DNA of 64,000 nt, from positions 459,490 to 523,489 of the forward strand of contig RSEE01000046.1 in NCBI GenBank assembly GCA_003971905.1. The letters run 5' to 3'. Positions 46,243 to 55,818 of the stretch are shown piece after piece. This stretch comes from Moniliella sp. 'wahieum'. Taxonomy: Eukaryota > Basidiomycota > Moniliellomycetes > Moniliellales > Moniliellaceae. A model generated the notes under the pieces. That model had not been told where the DNA came from. It saw only the letters and a program-made list of their open reading frames with translations, and ran no database searches. How positions within the stretch are numbered: position 1 is the first letter of the stretch; each line of letters opens with the position of its first letter. The position numbers and the translations under genes were made by a program.

Positions 46243-46335
46243 GGCGAGATAGCGAGTGGTTAACGCGCTGTGTTTAGGTTCCTTGGCCTACAACCGCAGT
46301 CCTCCGGGGCGTGGGTTCGAACCCCACTCTCGTCA
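46243..46335 (+). tRNA. tRNA-Leu(UAG) with 15-nt intron
   Basis: The acceptor arm GGCGAGA pairs with TCTCGTC (46328-46334), with discriminator A at 46335. The D arm GCGAGTGGTTAACGC is of leucine type. The anticodon stem CTGTG/CGCAG encloses anticodon TAG (46275-46277), which decodes CUA. The 15-nt intron (46279-46293) begins one base after the anticodon and contains CCTA, which can pair with the anticodon TAGG. An 11-nt variable arm (TCCTCCGGGGC) supports a class II tRNA. The T arm is GTGGG-TTCGAAC-CCCAC. A T7 run just downstream (46337-46343) fits a Pol III terminator. The stretch 45810-46242 before it holds no gene. Confidence 0.92.
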
Positions 46336-46336
46336 A

Positions 46337-46343
46337 TTTTTTT
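46337..46343 (+). terminator. Pol III T-run terminator of tRNA-Leu
   Basis: A T7 run starts two bases after the mature tRNA end, the usual Pol III stop signal. Confidence 0.7.
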
Positions 46344-48782
46344 CACCTGTTTGAATTGGATGATAGCGACTAAGGGCACATGTGACAGCCTCATGTGAGC
46401 CAGTAAGCAAGGACCAACATGAACCCAGCGACGCAGATTACGAGTGCTGGCTGGCACATGATGGGGGACTGGTTACAGACATAAACATCTCACAGGGTGT
46501 AGTAGCGGTAGCGTAGCCAGTGGTACAGATAGATGGTGAGGCCCGGAGCTCTGATGCATGATGGTCCTCGGCGGCGATGCAATCGCACTAGTGGGTGGTG
46601 GTGGTCTTAGGCCAGCCAACGCACGCTACAGAGGAACATCAAGCAGGTCGTCGCCACCAAGGACTGCTAGGTTGCGAAGCAAGGAAAACAGAAGCGAGAA
46701 AACAACGGAACTTCTATAGGCCTGATGGGCCTGATGGGCCTGAGGTCTGATGAGGGGTTGAAGGGACCTTGACTCAAACACGCGCCCTGCCCGTGGTTGC
46801 TCAACAAAACAGGCGCGAGCAGAGTGACAAGGGGATGGGGGGGGGGCACTGGGAAGCTTGGGCGGGGGACTCTAGCGCTCAACGCTACGCTGAGATCCCC
46901 TGCTTACCCCTGGGGGAGGCGAGCAGGCAGGGGAACAAGTGTTGTGGGGATGCAATCAGGCGAAGGCAACCCGGAGGCGCCAGAGGAGGGCGGGGTCAGG
47001 GGGGGGGAGCGGGGCAGCCTCAAGGGCTGATCTTGGCCGACGGAGATGGACGTCCACGCAGGATTGATGTTGTCGATGATCATCGATCACAGAAGGCTGC
47101 ACCGTCGACTTACACCCAACCTCAGAAGGCCCAAGAAGTTCTATCAGGATATCACAGTGCACCCAGTTCTTCGGCTTAAAACGTGTTGACCAATGTGGAG
47201 CTGGGCCGGCTGTACTCCGATGCAGTCGGACTTCGGGCGTGACATGTGACATGTTGGCGTGGTAAGCGCTCCCATGTAAGACTGGCATGCTGCCGGAGGT
47301 GCTGCCTTGGGAGATAGATATGCTGACCGAGTGGCGTGCTGTCATCTGCTGTCACCTTCATCACATGTCCATGTCACATGTCATATGTTTTGATCTGCTG
47401 GTGAGCTGCTGGATCGCTGGAATCGGACGTCTGCGTCGCTGCCTGCCGCTATGCTCCCGGCGATCGCTTCCCGTTTGCCCGGGCGTCGGTCCACGTTCCT
47501 GTTCGAGGCACACTAGCGCACACCGCCGCTGAACGATCTGAACGCCTGAACCTCAACGTCTCAACGTACAGCGTAAACCAGAAACGATCTAGTGATGGTT
47601 GATTTTCATGTCAGGCATCTGCTCACTGTCGTGGCGACGATCGCGATGAGCGCTGTCGATGAGTCGATGAGGCTGGCTTGAATTGGATGCCTGGAAAGGC
47701 AACACGGAAGCGAGCCAGGGTTTTCGCTTGACGGCGACCGGTGACAGTGACCGATGAGTACTCGACGGAGTACGTACTTACGTTTGTGCCGACAAAGGGA
47801 CCCAGAGTTAGCGCATGACGCGTGAGTACGTGAGTACCTGTGAGTATGCCAGCGTGTAATGGTCACCCTAAAAAGATTCTGGGCTTTTGATGGCTCTTCA
47901 GCCTGGTGCTCCAGCAGTTCAGCCCGCTCCGCCAGCGCCGTTTGCTGAGTGCTGAGTTACTTTTTAGGCGGGTACGTTACCCCCGCCACTGGCACAGGAC
48001 CCGAAAACCATCGGCTTCCGGCAGCCAGGGCAGGTAGTAGATAGTAAGACCGGTAATATAACGGCACCCGGCAACATGCAACAGGTGGCCGTGGCCATGG
48101 CAGGCCAGGGCGGCCCACTGGGCTCACCGGCACTGGTCACTGGTCACTTGTAGTCACATGCACACTGGTCCAGTTCCCCACTACGTATCCGCCCAGAATG
48201 GATCCCACGGCAGGCCGTTTCGAATCACCTCAGCCGTCCGTCGCTGTCTCCCTCTCTGTCGGATCATCGGTCAGATCGGCAGAAACCTCCATCGCTCCAC
48301 ACTTCCTCCCCGCCCTCCCCACCCACGGAAGCTGCAAAATCCACCTGCCTCTCCGGCAAGTCACACACCGCAGGCCTTAGGGCGGTGAGCTCAGTCGCTC
48401 AGCTGCTCATTCGCCTTGTGCCCCTCAGCCTCAGACAGCACTGCGCCACTTGAGCGCTTGAGCTTAGCACAGTCTTCACGTATTTGCCTGGCAACTCGTC
48501 AAGCGTTCCTGCGCTGTACCATGGCACCTGCAAATCCCGATAACACGCGGCCTGAGCTTTTCGTCTTTCTTTTATCCCCTGCCCCTCCACCCCCCCCCCA
48601 AGTTCCTTTCCCCCCCTCTCCTCTTTGCCCTCTTCTAGCGCCGCTTCTATTCTTCTTCCATTCCGGTTCCTTCTTCGCCCTACCGGCCACGCCGCTTCCC
48701 CACCTGTTGTCTTTTCACAGGCACACACACACCGATTATGCCTGCTGCCGCTGCCGCCACATAGCCCCACCCCATCCCCAAC
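46344..48782. other. Gene-poor intergenic DNA (2.4 kb)
   Basis: No protein gene is supported. Visible features are a GGCCTGATG triplet repeat at 46720-46745, an ATCGAT/ATGATC cluster at 47070-47090, ACATGTC motifs at 47230-47250 and 47365-47390, and GAGTACGT-type repeats at 47755-47850. The last 250 bp are CT-rich and form the likely leader of the glucanase gene. Confidence 0.35.
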
Positions 48783-50755
48783 ATGCCCTCTTTTGAAACC
48801 ACCATGGCCACGTCCGAGTCCACCGACAGCTCTCCCGGGATTGGGCGAAACCGCCACTCTCTCTCGTTCGTCCCGAGTCCAGTGCAACCATTTACGGGCG
48901 ATCCAATACGCCAGCCAGCAAGCTGTCCAAGGACGAGCTCCGTCCTTCCTCTCGCCCTGCAAGCGCCGGACTGATCCGAGCCACCGTCAGCGCAAACGTC
49001 ATTGCCGAGTCCGAGTCCGAGTGGGTGCCGACGCACCCACGCAAGCCTTATGCCCACAACGATTCCGAGTCATGGGCTGGCACTTCCACCCCATCGACTC
49101 CGGGGAAGAACCGGTCTCCTTTTTCGTCGGGTTTTGGGGTGCAAAGACCTCGCGGTCGTACGTTCTAGAGGTATGTGTCTGCTGTACCATTTGAGGAGCA
49201 GATGAACCTAACCATCCTCTTTTTCTGTGCCCTTCGTTTCGTTAGACTGCGACGCTAGAAAAATTAGGCGAAGGTCAAGCAGGCGGAGAACAACCAGGCG
49301 GAGCAGAGGCCGCTGTAGGAGGCGAACCTACGTTGGCACGCAAGTCATGGGTCAAGCGCCATCCCTGGTGGCTCGCTTTCCTGCTTCTTTTGCTGGTCGC
49401 CTTGGGGGCCGGGTTAGGCGCTGGATTGGGCGTAGGCTTGTCGCACAAGAACGCCTCCTCCAATGGTGCGGGCGTAGGCAGTACTCCGTCTCACTCTCAT
49501 CCCGTGCCTACCTCTTCTTCATCTTCCCCCCCGCAGCGTCGAGCACCGCGGGTCCCCCGCTCGACTCCAGCGGCAACGATCCAACCAAGATCACGCCCCT
49601 GGCACAATGGAAATGGACCAACCCCACCTCCAAGGCAATGGGGGTGAGTCTGGGTAATTGGCTTGTTCACGAGCGCTGGATCGACGAGGATTGGTGGACA
49701 AGCTATGCTCCCGATGCCGTGGACGAGTGGACTTTGCACCAGACGCTGGGAGCCAAAACCACCCAGGTGTTGGATGAGTATATGTCCACATTCATCAATG
49801 AGAGTGACGTCGAATTCCTGTGGCAAGTCGGAATCAACATGGTTCGCATTCCGTGCGCTTACTGGTTTTGGGTTCCGACCCAAGGCAACGAGCCCTACAT
49901 TAACGGAACTCACCTGAACCATCTGACTCAAATGATGGGGTGGCTGTGGAAACGCGGGATGCGCGCCGTGATTGATTTGCATCAGATGATGGGGTCCCAA
50001 TCAGGTGACCAGGCCAGTGGGCAAAATACAACCTCTCCCACTTGGTGGAACTCTACTAACCAGAAGCGATCTGATGAACTGATGCAAGCGCTGGTCCAAT
50101 GGCTTGAGCCGCACCCCTATCGCTCGTCCGTTGTGGCTGCCATTACGCCCGTCAATGAGCCCAACGGCCCTCTCGGCGCGACACCCAGTCATCTTCAAAC
50201 GACGATGGGCTTCTACAACCGAACCTATCCCGTTCTCTCCGAAGCGAATATAACCATGTTTTTCCACCATGCCTTTGCCCCCAATCCGACTCAATACTGG
50301 CAGGGATTCGCCCAGGACAAGAATCCCGACCTGCTCGTCTTGAACGATAACCCCTATCCAGGCTTTTACCCAGCCAAGAACGACACATCCCAATCATCCA
50401 GGCAGTCTGCAGCAACGCCCACTCTTACTCTTCCTTCCCCGTCCCTACCGTCAAACTGAATGGAGCCTGATCAACGGCATTGTTGCCAACGCCACATGGA
50501 ACGCGCAATACTACTCTACTCAGGCTACCGCCTACGGTTGGTCGGGCGGTAGCTTCTTCTGGAGTTACAAGGTGATGAACTCATCCCACCGTTTTCGCTG
50601 CCTCGCCCATCTGGCAAGCACAATGGAGCTTCCTTACCCAGGTCCAGGCCGGCGCCATCCCCCGCGTCCAACAGGGCCAAAACGCTCAGCAGTTCTTAGC
50701 TTCCCTGCCTGATCAGCCTTGCGGTGCAGGGCCGGACATGCCATGGTCTCAATAA
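48783..50755 (+). CDS. Membrane-anchored exo-1,3-beta-glucanase, GH5_9 (type II)
   Basis: It hydrolyses beta-1,3-glucan at the cell wall or surface; about 632 residues. A Ser-rich cytosolic N-terminus of about 165 residues is followed by a Lys/Arg stop (ARKSWVKRHP) and one membrane span WWLAFLLLLLVALGAGLGAG (about 168-195), giving a type II anchor as in ExgD-type enzymes. The luminal GH5 domain shows SLGNWLVHERWIDEDWW, NMVRIPCAYWFWV, AVIDLHQMMGSQSG, AITPVNEPNGPLG with the acid/base Glu (about 430), and TEWSL with the nucleophile Glu (about 533). It contains several N-x-S/T sites. An intron at 49171-49245 (GTATGT donor, CCTAAC branch) lies before the anchor. Breaks of frame lie near 48870, 49130, 49545, 50395 and 50580. 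Confidence 0.92.
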
Positions 50756-51538
50756 CGTCTCCACCAGCCCATGCACATCTTCCCCCTCCCATGGCCTTTT
50801 TACAGACAGTATCAATTCTCTGCGCATGTTTCGCCCATCACCGATCATCGCCGTCGTTCCCTGCCACCCCACACTGTATACTTCACATCGCTCTTACTGT
50901 TGCCCATTGTTTTGGTTCTGCTGTTTCTCAATCTCATGCTGTCAATTAGTATGACCCCGCCGAGTGCCCCCATGATCTGGCTGCGAAGTGTCAGGAGGTC
51001 GCCATGATTGCATGACCTGGGCCTCCCTCATAGTGCATATTAGCTAGTGAAATTTGCTGTCGGGACGTTGATTTTGAAAGGAGGAATACGTATGCTGCAT
51101 CATGATGATGTGCATGATGGGCGTGGAGATAATAGATAGAGTAGGAGTAAGCAGTGAACTGGTGCTTCGTGACGGAAAGCAATGAAGGACGGGGTGAGGA
51201 TGCAGTCAGGGGATGGCAGACCTGACTAAGGCAACAAATGGGTGGATCAGGCCGAAGGTGATGACACTGTAACTGCTTGAGTGCTGCGTTTGTGGCGCTG
51301 GTATTGAACAGCAACTGTGCCACCTGAGGCTTGGGATGGGACGCGGGCGATGGCAATATAGAAGAGCAGGAGGATAGGCGCAAGAGGATCGACGCAGATT
51401 GGTGTGGCCTATAGCAATTCTCAAGACAATACTATCCACAATTCATCGAAAAGAAAACAACAGTATCATATGTTCGTCAAAGAAAGCCGAACGAGACGAA
51501 GAGGTCATTTTCGAGGAACGTGGGGAAGAGAGGCACTG
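50756..51538. other. Intergenic DNA
   Basis: A pyrimidine-rich 3' UTR-like tract follows the glucanase gene. No further gene is supported on either strand. Purine-rich sequence precedes the stop codon of the next gene. Confidence 0.35.
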
Positions 51539-52337
51539 TTAGGCAATGCTATGCCCCGAATCAGAGACAATGAGTTGGCCAATCGTGACTGGACTCTTCA
51601 AGAGACCAAGGTAAGTCTGGGCAACTTCCGCAGGCGTCGCGAGGGCTTTGGTCAATGTGCCTTGGGCGAAACCCTCCTGAACTTCGGCGGGGTAAGGGTC
51701 GAGTAGCGGGGTCGCCACTGGTCCTGGGGCCACCACGTTCACGCGCACGTTCAACCCGATAGCAGCATAGTCAAGCGAGATGGATTTGGCAAGGTTGTGC
51801 AGACCACCAATGAGGGAAATTACGCTTGCCCCAGCGTTTGGTCGCACAAGGATGGATCCTGTGGTATAGACCAGCGCCCCACCGCGGGCAAAAAAGTCGG
51901 TTGCGACATGAGCCAATTGCAGCACCAGGCCCACCCGCGTCTCAAACGTCAACACGGCCTTTGCATAGTCAAGCCTGTCCACCGTGTCAAACGGGGGAAG
52001 CCCACCCGGGCGGCGGTGAGGACGATGTTGTCTACCTTGCCCCCCCACTCGGTAGGAAGCTGAGAGAAGAAGCGGCGTAGTTCTTCCTCGTTGCCGCGCC
52101 CCGGTTCAGGTCGAGGGTGCGCCCCCAGGTGCGGCTGGCATCGGCGTTGTACTGTTCCGCTGGGTTGGTCAGGTGCGCCACTGCGTCGTCCACCTTCGCT
52201 TGGCTCGACGATGCCACCACCACTTGCGCGCCTTCCTCCACCAGCCCCGAGGCAACCCCAAAGCCGATTCCCGAAGTGCCGCCGATCACGACGGTCCGTT
52301 TGCCACGCAAGACTCCAACAACTTTAGGTGCGGCCAT
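51539..52337 (-). CDS. Short-chain dehydrogenase-like protein lacking the YxxxK motif
   Basis: About 266 residues. The cofactor motif is intact: KRTVVIGGTSGIGFGVASGL, then EGAQVVVASSSQAKVDDAVA. After a frame break near 52060 the chain continues VDNIVLTAAR, RGGALVYTTGSILVRPNAGA (Ser-region equivalent) and SVISLIGGLHNLAKSISLDY, then NVRVNVVAPGPVATPLLD, a conserved SDR C-terminal motif, and ends IGQLIVSDSGHSIA. At the place of the catalytic Tyr-x3-Lys the sequence has Ile-Ser-Leu-Ile-Gly-Gly-Leu, with no tyrosine at the expected position. Fungal SDRs of this subgroup often have lost this tyrosine, so it is probably a divergent family member and not an error. The substrate is unknown. A TATTTATA element lies at 52411-52419. 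Confidence 0.8.
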
Positions 52338-52410
52338 CTTGTGAAAAACAGCGAAGTATAGTCGGTGGTGTTGGAGAGAGAAAAACGGGGCGAGGGGATC
52401 GATAACGAGG

Positions 52411-52419
52411 TATAAATAG
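52411..52419 (-). promoter_or_regulatory. TATA-like element of the SDR gene
   Basis: The minus strand reads CTATTTATACC about 75-80 bp upstream of the SDR start codon. Confidence 0.45.
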
Positions 52420-53565
52420 TGCCATTATGCATTATGCATCACGCTATGACAGAGAGCGACTCCGAAGAACCGCTGCCCCGGATCCTGGCTATTTGTGTCC
52501 ACAACAGCCACAACCCGCTTGGAGTTGAACGTGAGGCTCACACCCGTTGGGGGGCTGACGCCATGTCCTGGAACTTGAAGCTTGAAGCTTGATGGTGGAG
52601 CTAGAGTATCGATGATTGATGATCCATGACAAACGCACGAACCCCTGCGCCAGACCGCGGAAATGCTTTCCCCCACTTACCGGCGTTACCAGCCTCACGT
52701 GACGTGTCACATGATCCATGTCACATGTGGAGTCGCTCCTCTGCTGCCCGCCTGACCAGCTTCACCCGATACACCCGACTGAGGGCTTCCGCGGACAGGC
52801 TCCGCGGCAGGCTCACGCGACAAGAACGTCCGGTCGTCCCAGGGGTCCTGGAGCTCGTCCTCGCCCTGCCTCTCTCCGCTGGTTCAGGAGCGTCCCAATA
52901 ACGCCGCCTGCACCACCCAACACCAACTTGGTGTACTTCCCATAAACTCCAAGAGAGAAAGGAACCCGAATCCGGGGAATAGTCATTCACCGCTTGCACC
53001 ACCGTCCCCCGGTCGAATCGAGTTGAACACGTTCTTAACATCAAAACCCCGTAGTTGAACTTGCTCCAAGCCGGTCTCTTCCTCACAGACCAAACGACCA
53101 ACAGCCGCACAATCGGCTCCATACCGCCTTTTTTGCACCTGACGCCCAACTGAGTGCTACAGACGAGTAACCACATCGACATGTAGAAGAAGCACCTTGT
53201 CCATAACGCAGTAAAACAGCTCACCGCAAGCAATCAAGTCTCTCTCCACCATCTGGCCTTTTTGCAAGAGCCGTCAACCTGGTGGCGCGCAACAGCCGAC
53301 CACCCGGGCACGTCCCATGAAACATGGCTCATGCCCTGACCTTGAGAGCTGCTCTAAAGTCATCGTGCTTCAGAGCCAACTGGAGAAGAGGGATCGACAT
53401 TCCGCCCACGCGTCCCCACCCCACGGGAGAAGCTGCTTGTCGCGCCATAGATGCCCTTATGGCCAAGGATGTGAGCGGTAGAGTGGGAGGATATGGGGGC
53501 ATGCATTGGTCTGTGGGGGGGCTGCGGGGAGATCATTGAAGGATCGGTAAGTGGACATGGCATAG
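52420..53565. other. Intergenic DNA with AAGCTT and ACATGT motifs
   Basis: AAGCTT-G heptads lie at 52571-52592 with ATCGATGATTGATGATCC following, and CACGTGA/ACATG motifs at 52696-52730. A 170-codon open frame on the minus strand (52721-53233) is Trp/Arg/Cys-rich and matches nothing I know. It could be a chance frame, so it is not called as a gene. Confidence 0.35.
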
Positions 53566-54190
53566 TTAGAGAGAGACCGAACGAAGGTCCAATGGCTCCC
53601 CCTCCTTTTGAGGCGACACCTTCCCGCGTTGCTCAATAGGACGAGAACCAATGTCAGCTTCCCACGCTTTAATCCCCCCAGCCAGGACAGCCACCTGCTC
53701 GGGCACATGAGCAGCGGCTGACTCGTTGCCATGGGCTAAATAGTATTCTTCCAGAGCATCGGCGAACCAGCCTGCCGCACGAGGACCCCGCCCTTGGGAC
53801 GAGTTGCAGTGGAAGGCGATGAGGGGCACCGGAGCGAGGAGGGGGCAGAGCGAATTGCGAGTTGCGTACATCGAGTGGGCTGGAAGGTTGATCGCGCCGG
53901 GGATGACGCTCTGGGGGAAGAGAAAGCAGGTCAGAACGCTCAGAGGGATCCCGGGGACCCAGGATCGGACTTGCAGCCGACGTGGGAAGAGAAACGGACC
54001 TCGCAGTCGGTACGACGCACATCCACCACTACCACATCCACCCCGGGCTGGGCCCCGGAGCGGAGGAGGGCAGCCAGTTCGTCCACGCTAACGCGACGCA
54101 GGGGGCGCTCGCGCGCTCCGGGGCAGGATAGGCGGCATGCCAGTTGCCGGCTTGGATGGGGTGCTGAACAGCAGGGAGGGAGGCCGACAT
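53566..54190 (-). CDS. Rhodanese-domain protein, Ych1/CDC25-arsenate-reductase-like
   Basis: About 178 residues. The first exon begins MSASLPAVQHPIQAGNWHAA and ends RSGAQPGVDVVVVDVRRTDC-E. An intron at 53911-53999 (GTCCGT donor, CCCCCAG acceptor) joins it to SVIPGAINLPAHSM, the rhodanese turn. The active-site loop is AFHCNSSQGRGPRAAGWFAD: Cys-x5-Arg followed by GP and Ala, as in yeast Ych1 and near the Acr2/CDC25 class. This suggests phosphatase, sulfurtransferase or arsenate-reductase chemistry; which one cannot be read from sequence. The C-terminal segment EQVAVLAGGIKAWEADIG (GGxxxW) is the usual rhodanese end, and a short Lys/Glu tail follows. One frame break lies near 54105. Confidence 0.85.
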
Positions 54191-54697
54191 GGCGGTGGGG
54201 GAGCCCGTGCGGTGCGCGGAGACTCGAGGTGGAGGGTCGCGGTGCGCTCTGGTCAGCCGGGTGCTCGGCACGCCAACGCCGAAGCGGGGCAGGGCGCGGC
54301 AGGCTTAGGTCATCTGGCCGCCGAACACGCGATGGCGTACGTAACGGGTAACACGTAAGCGTAACCCCCCTCGTGCCGGCGGCGGGGCACAGTCAGCTGG
54401 ATAAGGTCCAAGGCGCAAGGGGTTCGCCCAGCCCTACCTCTGGGGCGCCAAGCCTTGGAGCCGGCGCAGCGTCCGCCCCCCGCCACATCCGCCCACGTCA
54501 GCCAGCCAGCCCAGCAACCACGCCCCCGCCATGGCTCATCCGCGCCGCTGCTGCGGCGACCTTGGCGCGCCATTAGCCAGAGCAGGCGAAGAACACAGAT
54601 CGATCGATGCGTAATGGTCCTTTTTTTCGTCTCGCCCCGCAGTCCCAGCACCAATCCCCCCTCAATCCCCTCCTCCACCCCCCCCCACTGCCACGCC
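54191..54697. other. Intergenic DNA
   Basis: GC-rich, with the promoter of the rhodanese gene on the left. Pro-rich open frames on both strands show no domain. Confidence 0.35.
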
Positions 54698-55010
54698 CAA
54701 GGCTATTGGCATCGATCTCGGCACTGCATTCTCGTGCGTTGCTGTCTGGGAGAACGACTGGGCGACAGTCGTTTCAACAATTGGAGCAAATCCATCACCC
54801 CCTCCTGTGTGGCCTTCGACCAGAGACGGCAACTCATTGGAAATGATGTCACTCACCTCATGTTCGGGACCAATCTGGACAACACGGCGATTGACGCCTC
54901 GGTTACCCCCCTAGACGTATGTTCAAAGATTCAATAGTCCCCTGGCGCATCAAACTCGAGGCAGAGGTCATCGCCACCGGGCTAGCCCGTATGCGATACC
55001 TCAATAGTCC
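54698..55010 (+). pseudogene. Truncated Hsp70 ATPase-domain remnant
   Basis: The frame from about 54700 reads KAIGIDLGTAFSCVAVWEND, the phosphate-1 signature of Hsp70 (IDLGTTxSCVxV). After a one-base break near 54775 it continues NNWSKSITPSCVAFDQRRQL, then IGNDVTHLMFGTNLDNTAID, which aligns with the family pattern NRTTPSYVAF…RLIGD…NPTNTVFD. Beyond 54935 only faint similarity is left (SIVPWRIKL, compare the DxKxWPFKV region), and the frames close with stops. No further Hsp70 sequence follows in the next 1 kb, so about 90 of roughly 640 codons remain. The remnant is more diverged than any Hsp70 expected in fungi. It is probably a pseudogene fragment; a small expressed protein is less likely. 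Confidence 0.65.
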
Positions 55011-55309
55011 TGAGGCCTATGACCTATGACGTAGTCACGGCCGGGCCCGCCGGCCAGCCCGGTGACCGCCCAACGGTGACCGCCGCCTGCGAGATGTTGG
55101 CCGACGGCCTAGACATATTCCCAACTCCCGAGGGATGTCACGGGACTGGCTGGATGTCACGAGATCCTGTGATACATCTAGATGACTGGAGGGATCCCAC
55201 CTGATGTATTCCAGGGTATTTTTGGCCCGGGCCGGGGGACTTCCGGGGGTGTCCTTAATTGCCCCCCCCGTTTAATTAGCACCCGCCTGCCAGCACGCTG
55301 CATCACATG

Positions 55310-55640
55310 CCGCGCCGCCCATGTGCAACGCCATCACCGCCACCGCCACCGCACCCCACCACCGCGCGCCACCGCCACCCCGCAGCTGCCGCTTGCCCAC
55401 AGCCACCGCCACCACCCCGGTACTGCCGCTTGCACCCCCACCACCCCACCCCCACCCCCACCACCTCTGCCACCACCCCCACCTTTCTCACCTTGCATCG
55501 TTTTCATAGCGCGCATCGTCCATACCTGCAATGGCATATAGTCCCGCCCCGTCGCTAGCCCCATGCCAAATTTCAGCCCAATCGGCCTGCAGACGGCCGA
55601 GATATCGCGATTTTGGTACGCGCACGCCCTCGCGTCGCGC
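55310..55640 (+). repeat. Dispersed repeat with CAC-rich start, copy 1
   Basis: A CCACC/ACCGCC triplet-rich tract is followed by CGCATCGTCCATACCTGC and then GCCAAATTTCAGCCCA…GAGATATCGCGATTTTGG. The same order recurs at 58360-58650. It lies just upstream of the OrsD-like gene. The segment 55011-55309 before it holds no gene. Confidence 0.55.
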
Positions 55641-55818
55641 GCGTACATGCGCCGCGTCCCGCGCAACGCCACCGCCGTCGATGGACACGCTTGCACTGCG
55701 CCTGTGTAATAAAATGTCCCGCGACCGCGACGCGCCGCATCCACGCTTTTATTTTCATCCATTTCTCAATTCTTCCCACGCGCTCGCGTCTGCTACCGCG
55801 CCATCACCCTCTCCCAAC

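Noticed and set aside
52721-53233. 170-codon open frame on the minus strand
   Set aside because: Trp/Arg/Cys-rich sequence without family resemblance; may be chance, listed only as a note in the intergenic entry.
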